A DNA stretch of 64,000 nt, taken from NCBI GenBank assembly GCA_963746265.1, contig CAVVAM010000015.1, positions 248,001 to 312,000 of the forward strand, given 5' to 3'. The translations under genes and the position numbers were made by a program. Numbering within the stretch: position 1 is the first letter of the stretch; each line of letters opens with the position of its first letter. Shown in pieces: positions 56,658-64,000 of this stretch. Source of the DNA: Ilumatobacter sp963746265. GTDB lineage: Bacteria; Actinomycetota; Acidimicrobiia; Acidimicrobiales; Ilumatobacteraceae. The notes beneath the pieces were generated by a model, which was not told the origin of the DNA, did no database searches, and saw nothing but the letters and a program-made list of their open reading frames with translations.

Positions 56658-58778
56658 GTGGATCTGAACGGGGTGTGGCGGGCAACACCCGCCGACGACG
56701 ACCGGCGTCGCGATGGCATCGGGCTCGAGACCGATGACTCGGCATGGCCCGAGATCGTCGTGCCGGGGCACTGGCGTTCGGACCCGGCATTCGCCCACTT
56801 CGACGGACCGTTGCTGTATCGACGCCGATTCGAACTCGACGAGCTCCCCCACGATCGCCGTCGGTGGCTGACGCTCGACGGTGTCTTCTACCAGTCCGAC
56901 GTCTGGCTGGACGGCGCCTACCTCGGTGACGCAGAGGGCTACTTCACGCCACACTCGTTCGACGTGACGGCGTTGAGCCGTATCGGCGACGAACACGTCG
57001 TCGCGGTCGAGGTGGTGTGCTCGCCGCAGCACAGCCATCGGGGGAAGCGCAACATCACGGGCATCTTCCAGCACTGGGACGGCATCGATCGCGACTGGAA
57101 CCCGGGCGGGATCTGGCGTTCGGTCCACCTCTACGACACCGGCCCAGCACGCATCGACCGCCTCCGGGTGCTGTGCCGCGACGCCGACGATGCTCGCGCC
57201 CACGTGCTGCTCCGAGCGGCCGTCGACTGCGATCAGGGCCGAACGGTCGTGATCCGCACGTTCGTCGACGGCGACGTCGCGAGTGAATCCGAGCGACGCC
57301 TGGCCCACGGTCAGAACGACGTCAGTTGGGGTATCGACATCGCCAATCCGGCCCTGTGGTGGCCGCGCACGCTCGGCGATCAGCCGCTGACGACGATCGA
57401 CGTCGAGATCGAGATCGACGGAGTCGTCAGCGACTCCCGCATCCGCCGCACCGGCCTCCGCGAGGTCGCCTGGAACGACTGGTGCTGCTCGGTGAACGGT
57501 GAACGGCTGTTTCTCAAGGGAGCGAATCTGCTCCCGACCCGGGCCGGCCTGGCCGATGCGACGCCGGCTGAGATGCGACACGATGTCGAACTCGCCGTCG
57601 AGGCCGGCCTCGACGCATTGCGGGTTCACGGCCACATCGCACCCCGACCCGTGTACGACGCCGCGGACGAGCTCGGCATGCTGCTCCTCCAGGACTTCCC
57701 GCTGCAGTGGGGGTATGCCCGATCGGTGCGAAGCCAGGCGATCGCGCAGGCGAGGGCCGCGGTCGATCAGCTCGGTCACCATCCGTCGATCATTCAGTGG
57801 AACGCGCACAACGATCCGGCGGCGGTGGCGATCGGCATCGAGGGCGATACGACCGCATCGCGCCTGCGCTACCTGGCTGCCCACCAGCTGCCCACGTGGA
57901 ATCGGACGGTGCTCGACCGGTGGGTGAAGCGTTCGTTCGAGCACGCCGATCCGACGCGTCTGTGCGTGCCGAACTCCGGCGTGCTCCCCCACCTCCCACG
58001 GCTCGACGGGACCGACAGCCACTTCTACTTCGGGTGGTATCACGGTGACGTTCGCGACGTCGAGCGACTCGCGGCGACAGTTCCCCGTGTGGTCAGGTTC
58101 ATGTCCGAGTTCGGAGCGCAGGCCGTTCCGGACACCGCCGATTTCATCGATGCCGACGCCTGGCCGGACCTGGACTGGGAGATGCTCGCGACCCGTCACG
58201 GGCTCCAGAAATGGGTGTTCGACGAACGGGTCCCGCCGGCGGAGTTCGCCACGTTCGACGCATGGCGGCGGGCGACGCAGGAGTATCAGGCCGAACTGCT
58301 GCGCCATCACATCGAGTTGCTCCGGCGACTCAAGTACCGGCCGGCCGGTGGCTTCTGCATGTTCGCCCTCAACGATCCGGCGCCCGTCGTGTCGTGGAGC
58401 GTGCTCGACCACGAACGCGTACCGAAGCTGGGCTGGGAGGCGCTGAAGCGGGCGTGTGCACCGGTGATCATCGCTGCCGACCGGCCGCCCGAGGTCGTGG
58501 CGCCTGGTGAGAAGTTGTCACTCGACGTGCATGTCGTGAACGATCTGCGAGAGGGCGTCGACGGCGCGGTGGTCGACATCACGGCGAGCTGGTCGGGGGG
58601 ATCGCGGCGGTGGCGCTTCGGCGGCGATGTCGGACCCGACGAGTGTGCTCGGGTCGGCACGGTCACGTTGGAGGTCCCCGACACACTCGGAGCACTGAAC
58701 GTCGACTTGATCCTGACCGCCGGCGATCTCATCCAGACCAACCACTACCGGACCGTCATCACCGTCCCGCCGGGCTGA
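56658..58778 (+). CDS. Glycoside hydrolase family 2 protein, beta-mannosidase-like
   Basis: A 706-aa protein without signal peptide, so intracellular. N-terminal sugar-binding domain (DLNGVWRAT, GVFYQSDVWLDGAYLGDAEG, GGIWRSVHLYDTG), immunoglobulin-like domain (about 180-275), TIM barrel from FLKGANLLPTR, and C-terminal beta domain. The nucleophile is Glu484 in FMSEFGAQAVP. At the acid/base site the sequence is QWNAHNDP with Asp386 where GH2 enzymes usually have Glu, so activity may be reduced or altered. Substrate is probably a short mannoside or related glycan. Confidence 0.8.
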   Translation: MDLNGVWRATPADDDRRRDGIGLETDDSAWPEIVVPGHWRSDPAFAHFDGPLLYRRRFELDELPHDRRRWLTLDGVFYQSDVWLDGAYLGDAEGYFTPHSFDVTALSRIGDEHVVAVEVVCSPQHSHRGKRNITGIFQHWDGIDRDWNPGGIWRSVHLYDTGPARIDRLRVLCRDADDARAHVLLRAAVDCDQGRTVVIRTFVDGDVASESERRLAHGQNDVSWGIDIANPALWWPRTLGDQPLTTIDVEIEIDGVVSDSRIRRTGLREVAWNDWCCSVNGERLFLKGANLLPTRAGLADATPAEMRHDVELAVEAGLDALRVHGHIAPRPVYDAADELGMLLLQDFPLQWGYARSVRSQAIAQARAAVDQLGHHPSIIQWNAHNDPAAVAIGIEGDTTASRLRYLAAHQLPTWNRTVLDRWVKRSFEHADPTRLCVPNSGVLPHLPRLDGTDSHFYFGWYHGDVRDVERLAATVPRVVRFMSEFGAQAVPDTADFIDADAWPDLDWEMLATRHGLQKWVFDERVPPAEFATFDAWRRATQEYQAELLRHHIELLRRLKYRPAGGFCMFALNDPAPVVSWSVLDHERVPKLGWEALKRACAPVIIAADRPPEVVAPGEKLSLDVHVVNDLREGVDGAVVDITASWSGGSRRWRFGGDVGPDECARVGTVTLEVPDTLGALNVDLILTAGDLIQTNHYRTVITVPPG

Positions 58779-58861
58779 CGGCCACGACTCGCCCACACGC
58801 CCCGGACGGAACGTTCGGCGTCGGTGTTCGGCACACCACGAGCCCGCGACGGTCCTCGACG

Positions 58862-58867
58862 TAGCAT
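58862..58867 (+). promoter_or_regulatory. -10 element of the ABC-F gene
   Basis: TAGCAT ends 8 nt before GTG 58876. Confidence 0.45.
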
Positions 58868-58875
58868 CGGACGCT

Positions 58876-60465
58876 GTGTCGTCGATCCAGGTCTCGGGGC
58901 TCGGGTGGAAGCTCCCGAGCGGTCAGGAGCTGTTTCGCAACGTCTCGTTCTCGGTCGGCAACGGCGACCGAGTTGCGCTGGTGGGGGCGAATGGAGTCGG
59001 CAAGTCGTCACTGCTGCGCATCTTGATCGGCGAGCAGCCCGCCACCTCGGGCACGTTCTCGATCGACGGGCGGCTCGGCGTGATGCGCCAGCTCGTCGGG
59101 ATGAACGACGACGGAGCTCCCCGCGACGTCCGCGAGCTGCTGCTCTCGCTCTCCCCCGACCGGATCATCGACGCCGCCGACCGGCTCTCCGCGGCAACGG
59201 CGCATCTCGATGCCGACCCGATGCGGTACGCCACTGCGCTCGGCGAGTGGGGCGACGTCGGCGGCTACGACATCGAGGTGCAGTGGGACGAGGCGTGCGG
59301 GCGCGCACTCGGTGCCGACCTCGCCGACGTCGCCGACCGGGCACTGCGAACGCTCAGCGGCGGCGAGCAGAAGCGGCTGGCGCTCGAGTTCCTGCTCCGC
59401 GGCGAAGCCGACATCCTCGTCCTCGACGAACCCGACAACTTCCTCGACGTCCCGGCCAAGCGGTGGCTGGAGCGCCAGCTCGACACGACGAAGAAGACCG
59501 TCGTGTTCGTGAGTCACGATCGTGAGCTCCTGGCGGCGAGTGCCAGCAGAATCGTCACGATCGAGGCGACCGGGGCATGGACCCACGGTGGCGGGTTCGG
59601 CACCTACGCCGAAGCCAAGGCGGCCCACGCCGCCAAGCGAGCCCACGACACCGCTCTGTTCGACGACGAGCGCAAACGCCTCGAGGACTATGTCTTGCTG
59701 ATGCGGCAGCGGGCCTCGATCAGCGAGACCTTCGCGCCCAAGCTCAAGGCCGCCGAGTCGAAGCTCCGCCAGTTCCTCGAGAAGAACGAGCGGCCCGACA
59801 CGCTGCGCGAGCAGAAGATCGACGTGCAACTGCGCGGCGCGCGCACCGGCAAGCGCGCCGTGATCGCCGAACAGCTCGAGGTCGCCGGTTTGACCGAGCC
59901 GTTCGACCTCGAGCTCTGGTACGGCGAGCGAGTGGCGGTGCTCGGCGGCAACGGCGTCGGCAAGAGCCACTTCCTCCGATTGCTCGCGAATGACGACACG
60001 GTCGAGTCCGCCGGCACCTGGCGGCTCGGAGCGAACGTCGTTCCGGGACTGTTCCACCAGACCCACGAGCATCCCGAATGGATCGGCCGGACCCTGGTCG
60101 AGATCCTGCACGATCACGACGTCGTTCTGGCACCGGCGATGGGCATGCTGCGGCGCTACGAGATCCAGGGGTGCGCTCACCAGCCGTTCGAGACCCTGAG
60201 CGGTGGGCAGCAGGCCCGCTTCCAGATCCTGCTGCTCGAGATCAGCGGGGCGACGCTGCTGCTCCTCGACGAGCCGACCGACAACCTCGATCTGGTGTCG
60301 GCCGAGGCCCTCGAGGTGGGCCTGGCACAGTTCGACGGCACCGTCGTCGCTGTCACCCACGACCGGTGGTTCCTGCGCGGCTTCGACCGCTTCGTCGTGT
60401 TCGGCGACGACTGCACCGTGACCGATCACCCGGATTGTCCGACGGCGTGGAGCTCGTCGGGCTGA
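58876..60465 (+). CDS. ABC-F family ATPase
   Basis: A 529-aa protein with two ABC domains and no membrane segments. Walker A GANGVGKSS and GGNGVGKSH; signatures LSGGEQKRLALE and LSGGQQARFQIL; Walker B ILVLDEPDNFLD and LLLLDEPTDNLD. The linker (about 255-320, ERKRLEDYVLLMRQRAS and similar) is the charged P-site tRNA interaction motif. ABC-F proteins act on the ribosome in translation control or antibiotic protection; which applies here is unknown. Start GTG 58876. Confidence 0.92.
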   Translation: MSSIQVSGLGWKLPSGQELFRNVSFSVGNGDRVALVGANGVGKSSLLRILIGEQPATSGTFSIDGRLGVMRQLVGMNDDGAPRDVRELLLSLSPDRIIDAADRLSAATAHLDADPMRYATALGEWGDVGGYDIEVQWDEACGRALGADLADVADRALRTLSGGEQKRLALEFLLRGEADILVLDEPDNFLDVPAKRWLERQLDTTKKTVVFVSHDRELLAASASRIVTIEATGAWTHGGGFGTYAEAKAAHAAKRAHDTALFDDERKRLEDYVLLMRQRASISETFAPKLKAAESKLRQFLEKNERPDTLREQKIDVQLRGARTGKRAVIAEQLEVAGLTEPFDLELWYGERVAVLGGNGVGKSHFLRLLANDDTVESAGTWRLGANVVPGLFHQTHEHPEWIGRTLVEILHDHDVVLAPAMGMLRRYEIQGCAHQPFETLSGGQQARFQILLLEISGATLLLLDEPTDNLDLVSAEALEVGLAQFDGTVVAVTHDRWFLRGFDRFVVFGDDCTVTDHPDCPTAWSSSG

Positions 60466-60475
60466 TCGGGTGACG

Positions 60476-61108
60476 TCACGCGTCGATGCGGTCGAAGAAC
60501 TCGGCCAGTCCGACCGGATCGAACCGTGCGGTGAGCGTGCCGTCGGCATCGTGGCCGAGGTCGAGCGCCGGGCAGAAGTACTCGTCGGTCCCGACCCAGA
60601 AGTGTGGCGAACCAGCGACCCCTCGCCGGCGCCCCTCGTCGTAATCGGCCCGGACGCGCGCCGTGTCGTCCGGGCGTGGCAGGGCGACGTGATGACGTTC
60701 GGCGATGTCCGCCAGGACGCGTCGATCGCTCACGTCGAGCCCGTGTTCGAACAACGCCGAGCGCAGGTCGAGGCTGACCGCCAGGCCAGTCGCACAGCTG
60801 GCCTCGTACGCCGCCGCGGCGAGCTCGAGCGCCGGCACGGTGGTGACGGGCCACCGCGTCGCATCGAACCCGCTGAAGTCGTCCACGCCGAGCTGATCCC
60901 GAAGCGCCGACGACTTGGCGTCGACAGCATCCGCGTCGAGACCGGTGCCGTTCACCCACTCCAGCGGCCACGCCCGCACGTACACTCCTGGCGGGTCGTC
61001 GAGGGCGTCGACGTGCTCGACGACCCGCTTGAGTCCGACGTGCGTGAACGGACAGGTGATGTCGGCGAACACCTCGACCACCCGCGGTGGGTCCGCATCA
61101 CCACGCAT
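60476..61108 (-). CDS. DsbA/2-hydroxychromene isomerase-like thioredoxin-fold protein
   Basis: A 210-aa cytoplasmic thioredoxin-fold protein. The active-site region is FADITCPFTHVG with one Cys (C-P-F-T) rather than CxxC. VAGSPHFWVG gives the cis-Pro element and is followed by CPALDLGHD. FrnE/DsbA-like proteins of this kind are often misnamed disulfide isomerases; a glutathione- or mycothiol-linked role is possible. ATG 61108 is preferred; GTG 61138 is the alternative. It follows sdhB by 35 nt on the same strand. Confidence 0.78.
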   Translation of the reverse strand: MRGDADPPRVVEVFADITCPFTHVGLKRVVEHVDALDDPPGVYVRAWPLEWVNGTGLDADAVDAKSSALRDQLGVDDFSGFDATRWPVTTVPALELAAAAYEASCATGLAVSLDLRSALFEHGLDVSDRRVLADIAERHHVALPRPDDTARVRADYDEGRRRGVAGSPHFWVGTDEYFCPALDLGHDADGTLTARFDPVGLAEFFDRIDA

Positions 61109-61143
61109 CCCGCGAGACCGATCGTCCTGCTCGTCCACGTGCC

Positions 61144-61920
61144 TCAGCTGCGGCTGAGTGCCTTGCGGTTCTTGAACTTCGACTTGAGGTAGTCGGCGTT
61201 CATGACGGCGATCACGTCGATCGAGATCTCCTTCGGGCACGCCGCCTCACACTCGCCGTGGTTGGTGCACGAGCCGAAATGGGCGTCCATGGTCTCGACC
61301 ATCGCCTCGGTCCGCTTGTAACGCTCCGCCTGACCCTGCGGCAGCAGGTTGAGATGGGCGAGCTTGGCACCGGTGAACAGGTTGGCGGCGCCGTTCGGGC
61401 AGGCCGCTACGCACGCCCCACATCCGATGCAGGCAGCCGCGTCCATCGACGCGTCAGCGACCGGCTTCGGGATCGGGATGAGGTTGGCGTCGGGTGCCCC
61501 ACCGGTCGGCGCGGTGATGAAGCCGCCGGCTTCGACGATGCGGTCGAACCGCCCACGGTCGACCATCAGGTCCTTGATGATCGGGAACGCTTGTGCCCGC
61601 CACGGCTCGATCGTGATGACGGCGCCACTCTTGAACGTCCGCATGTGGAGCTGGCACGTCGCCGTGCCCTTCTGTGGCCCGTGCGCCTGACCGTCGATCA
61701 TCAGCGAACACGTGCCGCAGATGCCCTCACGGCAGTCGTGGTCGAAGACGATCGCCTCCTGGCCCGACTCGATGAGCTGCTCGTTCAAGATGTCGAGCAT
61801 CTCGAGGAACGACGCTTCGTCGCTGATCTCCTCGATGACGTGGTGCTCGAATCGGCCCGGTTGCTCCGGCCCCGCCTGTCGCCAGATCTTCAGGGTGATG
61901 TACGTCAGCTTGTCGCTCAT
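61144..61920 (-). CDS. sdhB: Succinate dehydrogenase iron-sulfur subunit
   Basis: A 258-aa SdhB. The [2Fe-2S] cluster ligands are in DCREGICGTCSLMIDG and the later Cys of TATCQLHM; CIGCGACVAACPNGA and HGECEAACPKEIS hold the [4Fe-4S] and [3Fe-4S] ligands. It passes electrons from SdhA to quinone. The start is 40 nt after the sdhA stop. Confidence 0.96.
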   Translation of the reverse strand: MSDKLTYITLKIWRQAGPEQPGRFEHHVIEEISDEASFLEMLDILNEQLIESGQEAIVFDHDCREGICGTCSLMIDGQAHGPQKGTATCQLHMRTFKSGAVITIEPWRAQAFPIIKDLMVDRGRFDRIVEAGGFITAPTGGAPDANLIPIPKPVADASMDAAACIGCGACVAACPNGAANLFTGAKLAHLNLLPQGQAERYKRTEAMVETMDAHFGSCTNHGECEAACPKEISIDVIAVMNADYLKSKFKNRKALSRS

Positions 61921-61960
61921 GACTCGTCGCTCCTCCGGTGTCCCGTGTGCGTCTCGATCT

Positions 61961-63883
61961 TCACTTGTAGCTCCGGGTCTGGAACTGGACGACTTCGTAT
62001 TCGAGTGGTTCGCGGTGCTCGATCGGATCGGCCGGGTCCCCGCTCCACTCCCAGGCCGTCACGTGGGCGAAGTTCTCGTCGTCGCGCAAGGCCTCGCCCT
62101 CGTCGGTCTGGTGCTCGGACCGGAAATGGCCCCCGCAGCTCTCCTCACGCACGAGCGCGTCCTTGCACATCAGCAGGCCGAGCTCGAAGAAGTCGTCGAT
62201 GCGGGCGACCTTCTCGAGCGTCTGGTTGATGCTCGAGCCGTCGCCGGTGACCTTGACGTCGGATTTGAACTCCTCGTGCAGGGCCGGGATCTCCGACAGC
62301 GCCTTCTCGAGACCGGTCCGGTTGCGATCCATGCCGCAGTAGTCCCAGATGATCCTGCCGAGCTCGCGGTGGAAGTGGTCGGGGCTGCGGGTGCCACCGA
62401 TCTCGAGGTAGCTCTTGAACCGGTCCGCGGCCTCGGCCTCGGCCACGCCGAACGCCTCGTGCGTCTCATCGGGAATCGGCTTGTTGAGCCACTCCGACAG
62501 ATACGGGGCGATCGTGTACGGCAGCACGAAGTAGCCGTCGGACAGACCCTGCATCAGTGCCGAGGCGCCGAGCCGGTTGGCGCCGTGGTCGGAGAAGTTC
62601 GCCTCGCCGGCGCAGAACAGGCCGGGAACGGTGGTCTGCAGTTCGTAGTCGACCCAGAGTCCGCCCATCGTGTAGTGGCTGGCCGGATAGATGCGCATCG
62701 GCGTCTCGTACGGGTTCTCGCCCGTGATCCGCTCGTACATGTCGAACAGATTCCCGTAACGCTCGCCGATGACCTCTGCGCCGAGCCGGCCGATGGCGTC
62801 CGCGAAGTCGAGGTAGACCCCGTTCTTGAGCGGGCCGACGCCCTGACCGGCGTCGACCGCACGCTTGGCGGCACGCGACGACACGTCGCGTGGCGCAAGG
62901 TTCCCGAAGCTCGGGTAGATGCGCTCGAGGTAGTAGTCGCGATCGTCTTCGGGGATCTGGTCGGGCGAGCGGGTCTCGTCGGGATTCTCGGGGACCCAGA
63001 TCCGGCCGTCGTTGCGGAGCGACTCGGACATCAACGTCAGCTTCGACTGGAAGTCGTCTGCCTGCGGGATGCAGGTCGGGTGGATCTGCGTGTAGCAGGG
63101 GTTGGCGAACGCGGCGCCGCGGCGGTGCGCCCGCCAGGCGGCGGTGACGTTGCAGGCCATGGCATTCGTCGAGAGGTAGAAGACGTTGCCGTATCCGCCG
63201 GTGGCGAGGATCACGGCGTTCGCGGCATGGGACCGGAACTCGCCGGTCAGCAGGTCACGGGTGACGATGCCGGCGCAGCGGCCGTCGATGTTGACGATGT
63301 CGACCATCTCGACGCGGTTCCACAGCTTGACGTTGCCCAGGCCGACCTGGCGGGCCATCTGCTGGTATGCGCCGATCAGGAGCTGCTGCCCGGTCTGACC
63401 GCGGGCGTAGAAGGTTCGGCTCACCTGGGCACCACCGAACGACCGGTTCGACAGCAGTCCACCGTATTCGCGGGCGAAGGGCACCCCCTGGGCGACCATC
63501 TGATCGATGATGTTCACCGACACCTCGGCGAGGCGGTACGTGTTGGCCTCGCGCCCGCGGAAGTCACCGCCCTTGAGCGTGTCGTAGAACAGGCGATGGA
63601 TGCTGTCGCCGTCGCCCTGGTAGTTCTTCGCGGCGTTGATGCCACCCTGCGCCGCGATCGAGTGGGCGCGACGTGGTGAGTCGTGGAACGTGAACGCTTC
63701 CACGTTGTAGCCGAGCTCGCCGAGCGTGGCGGCCGCCGACGCACCCGCCAGGCCGGTGCCGACGACGATGATCTTGAACTTGCGCTTGTTGGCCGGGTTC
63801 ACCAGCTTCTGGTTGGCGATGTAGTTGGTCCACTTGTCGGCGAGCGGACCCTCGGGGATCTTCGAGTCGAGCGTGATGGTCAT
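61961..63883 (-). CDS. sdhA: Succinate dehydrogenase flavoprotein subunit
   Basis: A 640-aa SdhA of the long, b558-associated type. FAD motif IIVVGTGLAGASAAATLGELG, the covalent-FAD His segment SIAAQGGINAAKNYQGDGD, active-site GGLWVDYELQTTVPGLFCAG, and C-terminal capping helices are complete. It oxidises succinate to fumarate or the reverse. ATG 63883 overlaps the upstream stop by 4 nt (ATGA). Confidence 0.97.
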   Translation of the reverse strand: MTITLDSKIPEGPLADKWTNYIANQKLVNPANKRKFKIIVVGTGLAGASAAATLGELGYNVEAFTFHDSPRRAHSIAAQGGINAAKNYQGDGDSIHRLFYDTLKGGDFRGREANTYRLAEVSVNIIDQMVAQGVPFAREYGGLLSNRSFGGAQVSRTFYARGQTGQQLLIGAYQQMARQVGLGNVKLWNRVEMVDIVNIDGRCAGIVTRDLLTGEFRSHAANAVILATGGYGNVFYLSTNAMACNVTAAWRAHRRGAAFANPCYTQIHPTCIPQADDFQSKLTLMSESLRNDGRIWVPENPDETRSPDQIPEDDRDYYLERIYPSFGNLAPRDVSSRAAKRAVDAGQGVGPLKNGVYLDFADAIGRLGAEVIGERYGNLFDMYERITGENPYETPMRIYPASHYTMGGLWVDYELQTTVPGLFCAGEANFSDHGANRLGASALMQGLSDGYFVLPYTIAPYLSEWLNKPIPDETHEAFGVAEAEAADRFKSYLEIGGTRSPDHFHRELGRIIWDYCGMDRNRTGLEKALSEIPALHEEFKSDVKVTGDGSSINQTLEKVARIDDFFELGLLMCKDALVREESCGGHFRSEHQTDEGEALRDDENFAHVTAWEWSGDPADPIEHREPLEYEVVQFQTRSYK

Positions 63884-64000
63884 TCGGATGCCTCCTCGAG
63901 GTCGTGGACACTCGTGACGGTGTCGTCGAAGTCGATCACGCCGGCGAGGGTCATGATCGGGAACGACACGTTGCCGACGACGATCAACGTGGCGACGCCG
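63880..64000 (-). CDS. sdhC: Succinate dehydrogenase cytochrome b subunit, C-terminus (partial)
   Basis: The last 39 residues of a membrane protein enter from the right edge. GVATLIVVGNVSFPIMTLAG is a hydrophobic helix of the type that ends b558-family SdhC, then a polar tail VHDLEEASE. TGA 63880-63882 overlaps the sdhA start. This places the operon order as sdhC-sdhA-sdhB. Confidence 0.8.
   Translation of the reverse strand, partial: GVATLIVVGNVSFPIMTLAGVIDFDDTVTSVHDLEEASE

Noticed and set aside
60476..61108. Protein disulfide isomerase
   Set aside because: The site has a single Cys (TCPF) and no CxxC, and there is no signal peptide, so a redox isomerase role is not supported.
61712..63679. 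655-codon plus-strand open frame opposite sdhA/sdhB
   Set aside because: Antisense shadow; sdhA and sdhB have every family motif on the minus strand.
1..64000. tRNA, rRNA, insertion sequences, integrases, prophage or toxin-antitoxin modules
   Set aside because: By eye no T-loop-like GTTCGAATC with matching arms, no transposase or integrase motifs and no such gene pairs were found. A dedicated tRNA/ncRNA scan was not possible.

Overview
The window is GC-rich, almost fully coding DNA of an actinobacterium. Two WhiB-family proteins, GatCAB, a SenX3/RegX3-type two-component pair, RNB ribonuclease and frequent leaderless genes point to Actinobacteria. MreB, a b558-like succinate dehydrogenase, a Chloroflexus-type malyl-CoA lyase and secreted proteins built on a VDTR-type repeat domain suggest a marine Acidimicrobiia member such as Ilumatobacter. 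The lineage is an inference; no rRNA is present to confirm it. I found no tRNA, rRNA, insertion sequence, prophage or CRISPR array.

Layout. 0-5.3 kb: alkylation-repair pair (Ada-AlkA fusion, Ogt), a methyltransferase, a decayed alpha/beta hydrolase, a cold-shock protein and an acyl-CoA dehydrogenase. 5.3-13.4 kb: a GHMP (glucuronokinase-like) sugar kinase, the gatC-gatA-gatB operon, a DUF1330 protein, a citrate-synthase-like protein with an N-terminal HTH domain, lgt with an esterase, and a TetR regulator. 13.4-21.9 kb: TPR/HD-GYP protein, M48 protease, YbaK deacylase, thioesterase, a YceH-methyltransferase fusion, two CoA-ester lyases, a frame-shifted relic and an SDR. 21.9-30.4 kb: a secreted arylsulfotransferase-like protein, a beta-propeller lipoprotein, TesB and a PQQ sugar dehydrogenase lipoprotein. 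30.4-38.9 kb: MarR with a 39-aa upstream ORF, RNB nuclease, mreB, a small membrane protein, moaE, an inactive-looking trypsin-fold protein, an epimerase, a DUF2342 zincin lacking its second zinc histidine, and an MFS transporter.

39.0-48.1 kb is a phosphate block on the minus strand: a small gene plus ppk, then pstS-pstC-pstA-pstB-phoU-senX3-regX3 with overlapping or near-abutting genes. Tandem 11-nt direct repeats lie upstream of pstS, and a second repeat pair of different sequence lies upstream of the ppk unit. 48.4-49.4 kb is whiB-tatA-whiB. 49.6-55.6 kb holds a VWA protein and a MoxR/ChlI-type AAA+ ATPase separated by a class III cyclase, a secreted protein with a tail-fibre-like stalk, and a P-loop protein that has lost its Walker A lysine. 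55.6-64 kb: AzlCD, a GH2 glycosidase, an ABC-F protein, a DsbA-fold protein and the sdhCAB operon, cut by the window end.

A recurring signal is a TANNNT -10 hexamer ending 6-8 nt before the start codon of about 20 genes on both strands. This predicts leaderless transcripts and helped to choose starts. No single clear novel defence or metabolic system was found. The strongest candidates for something undescribed are the VWA/AAA+ neighbourhood, the HTH-citrate synthase with tandem palindromes, the YceH-methyltransferase fusion and the VDTR-domain secreted proteins.
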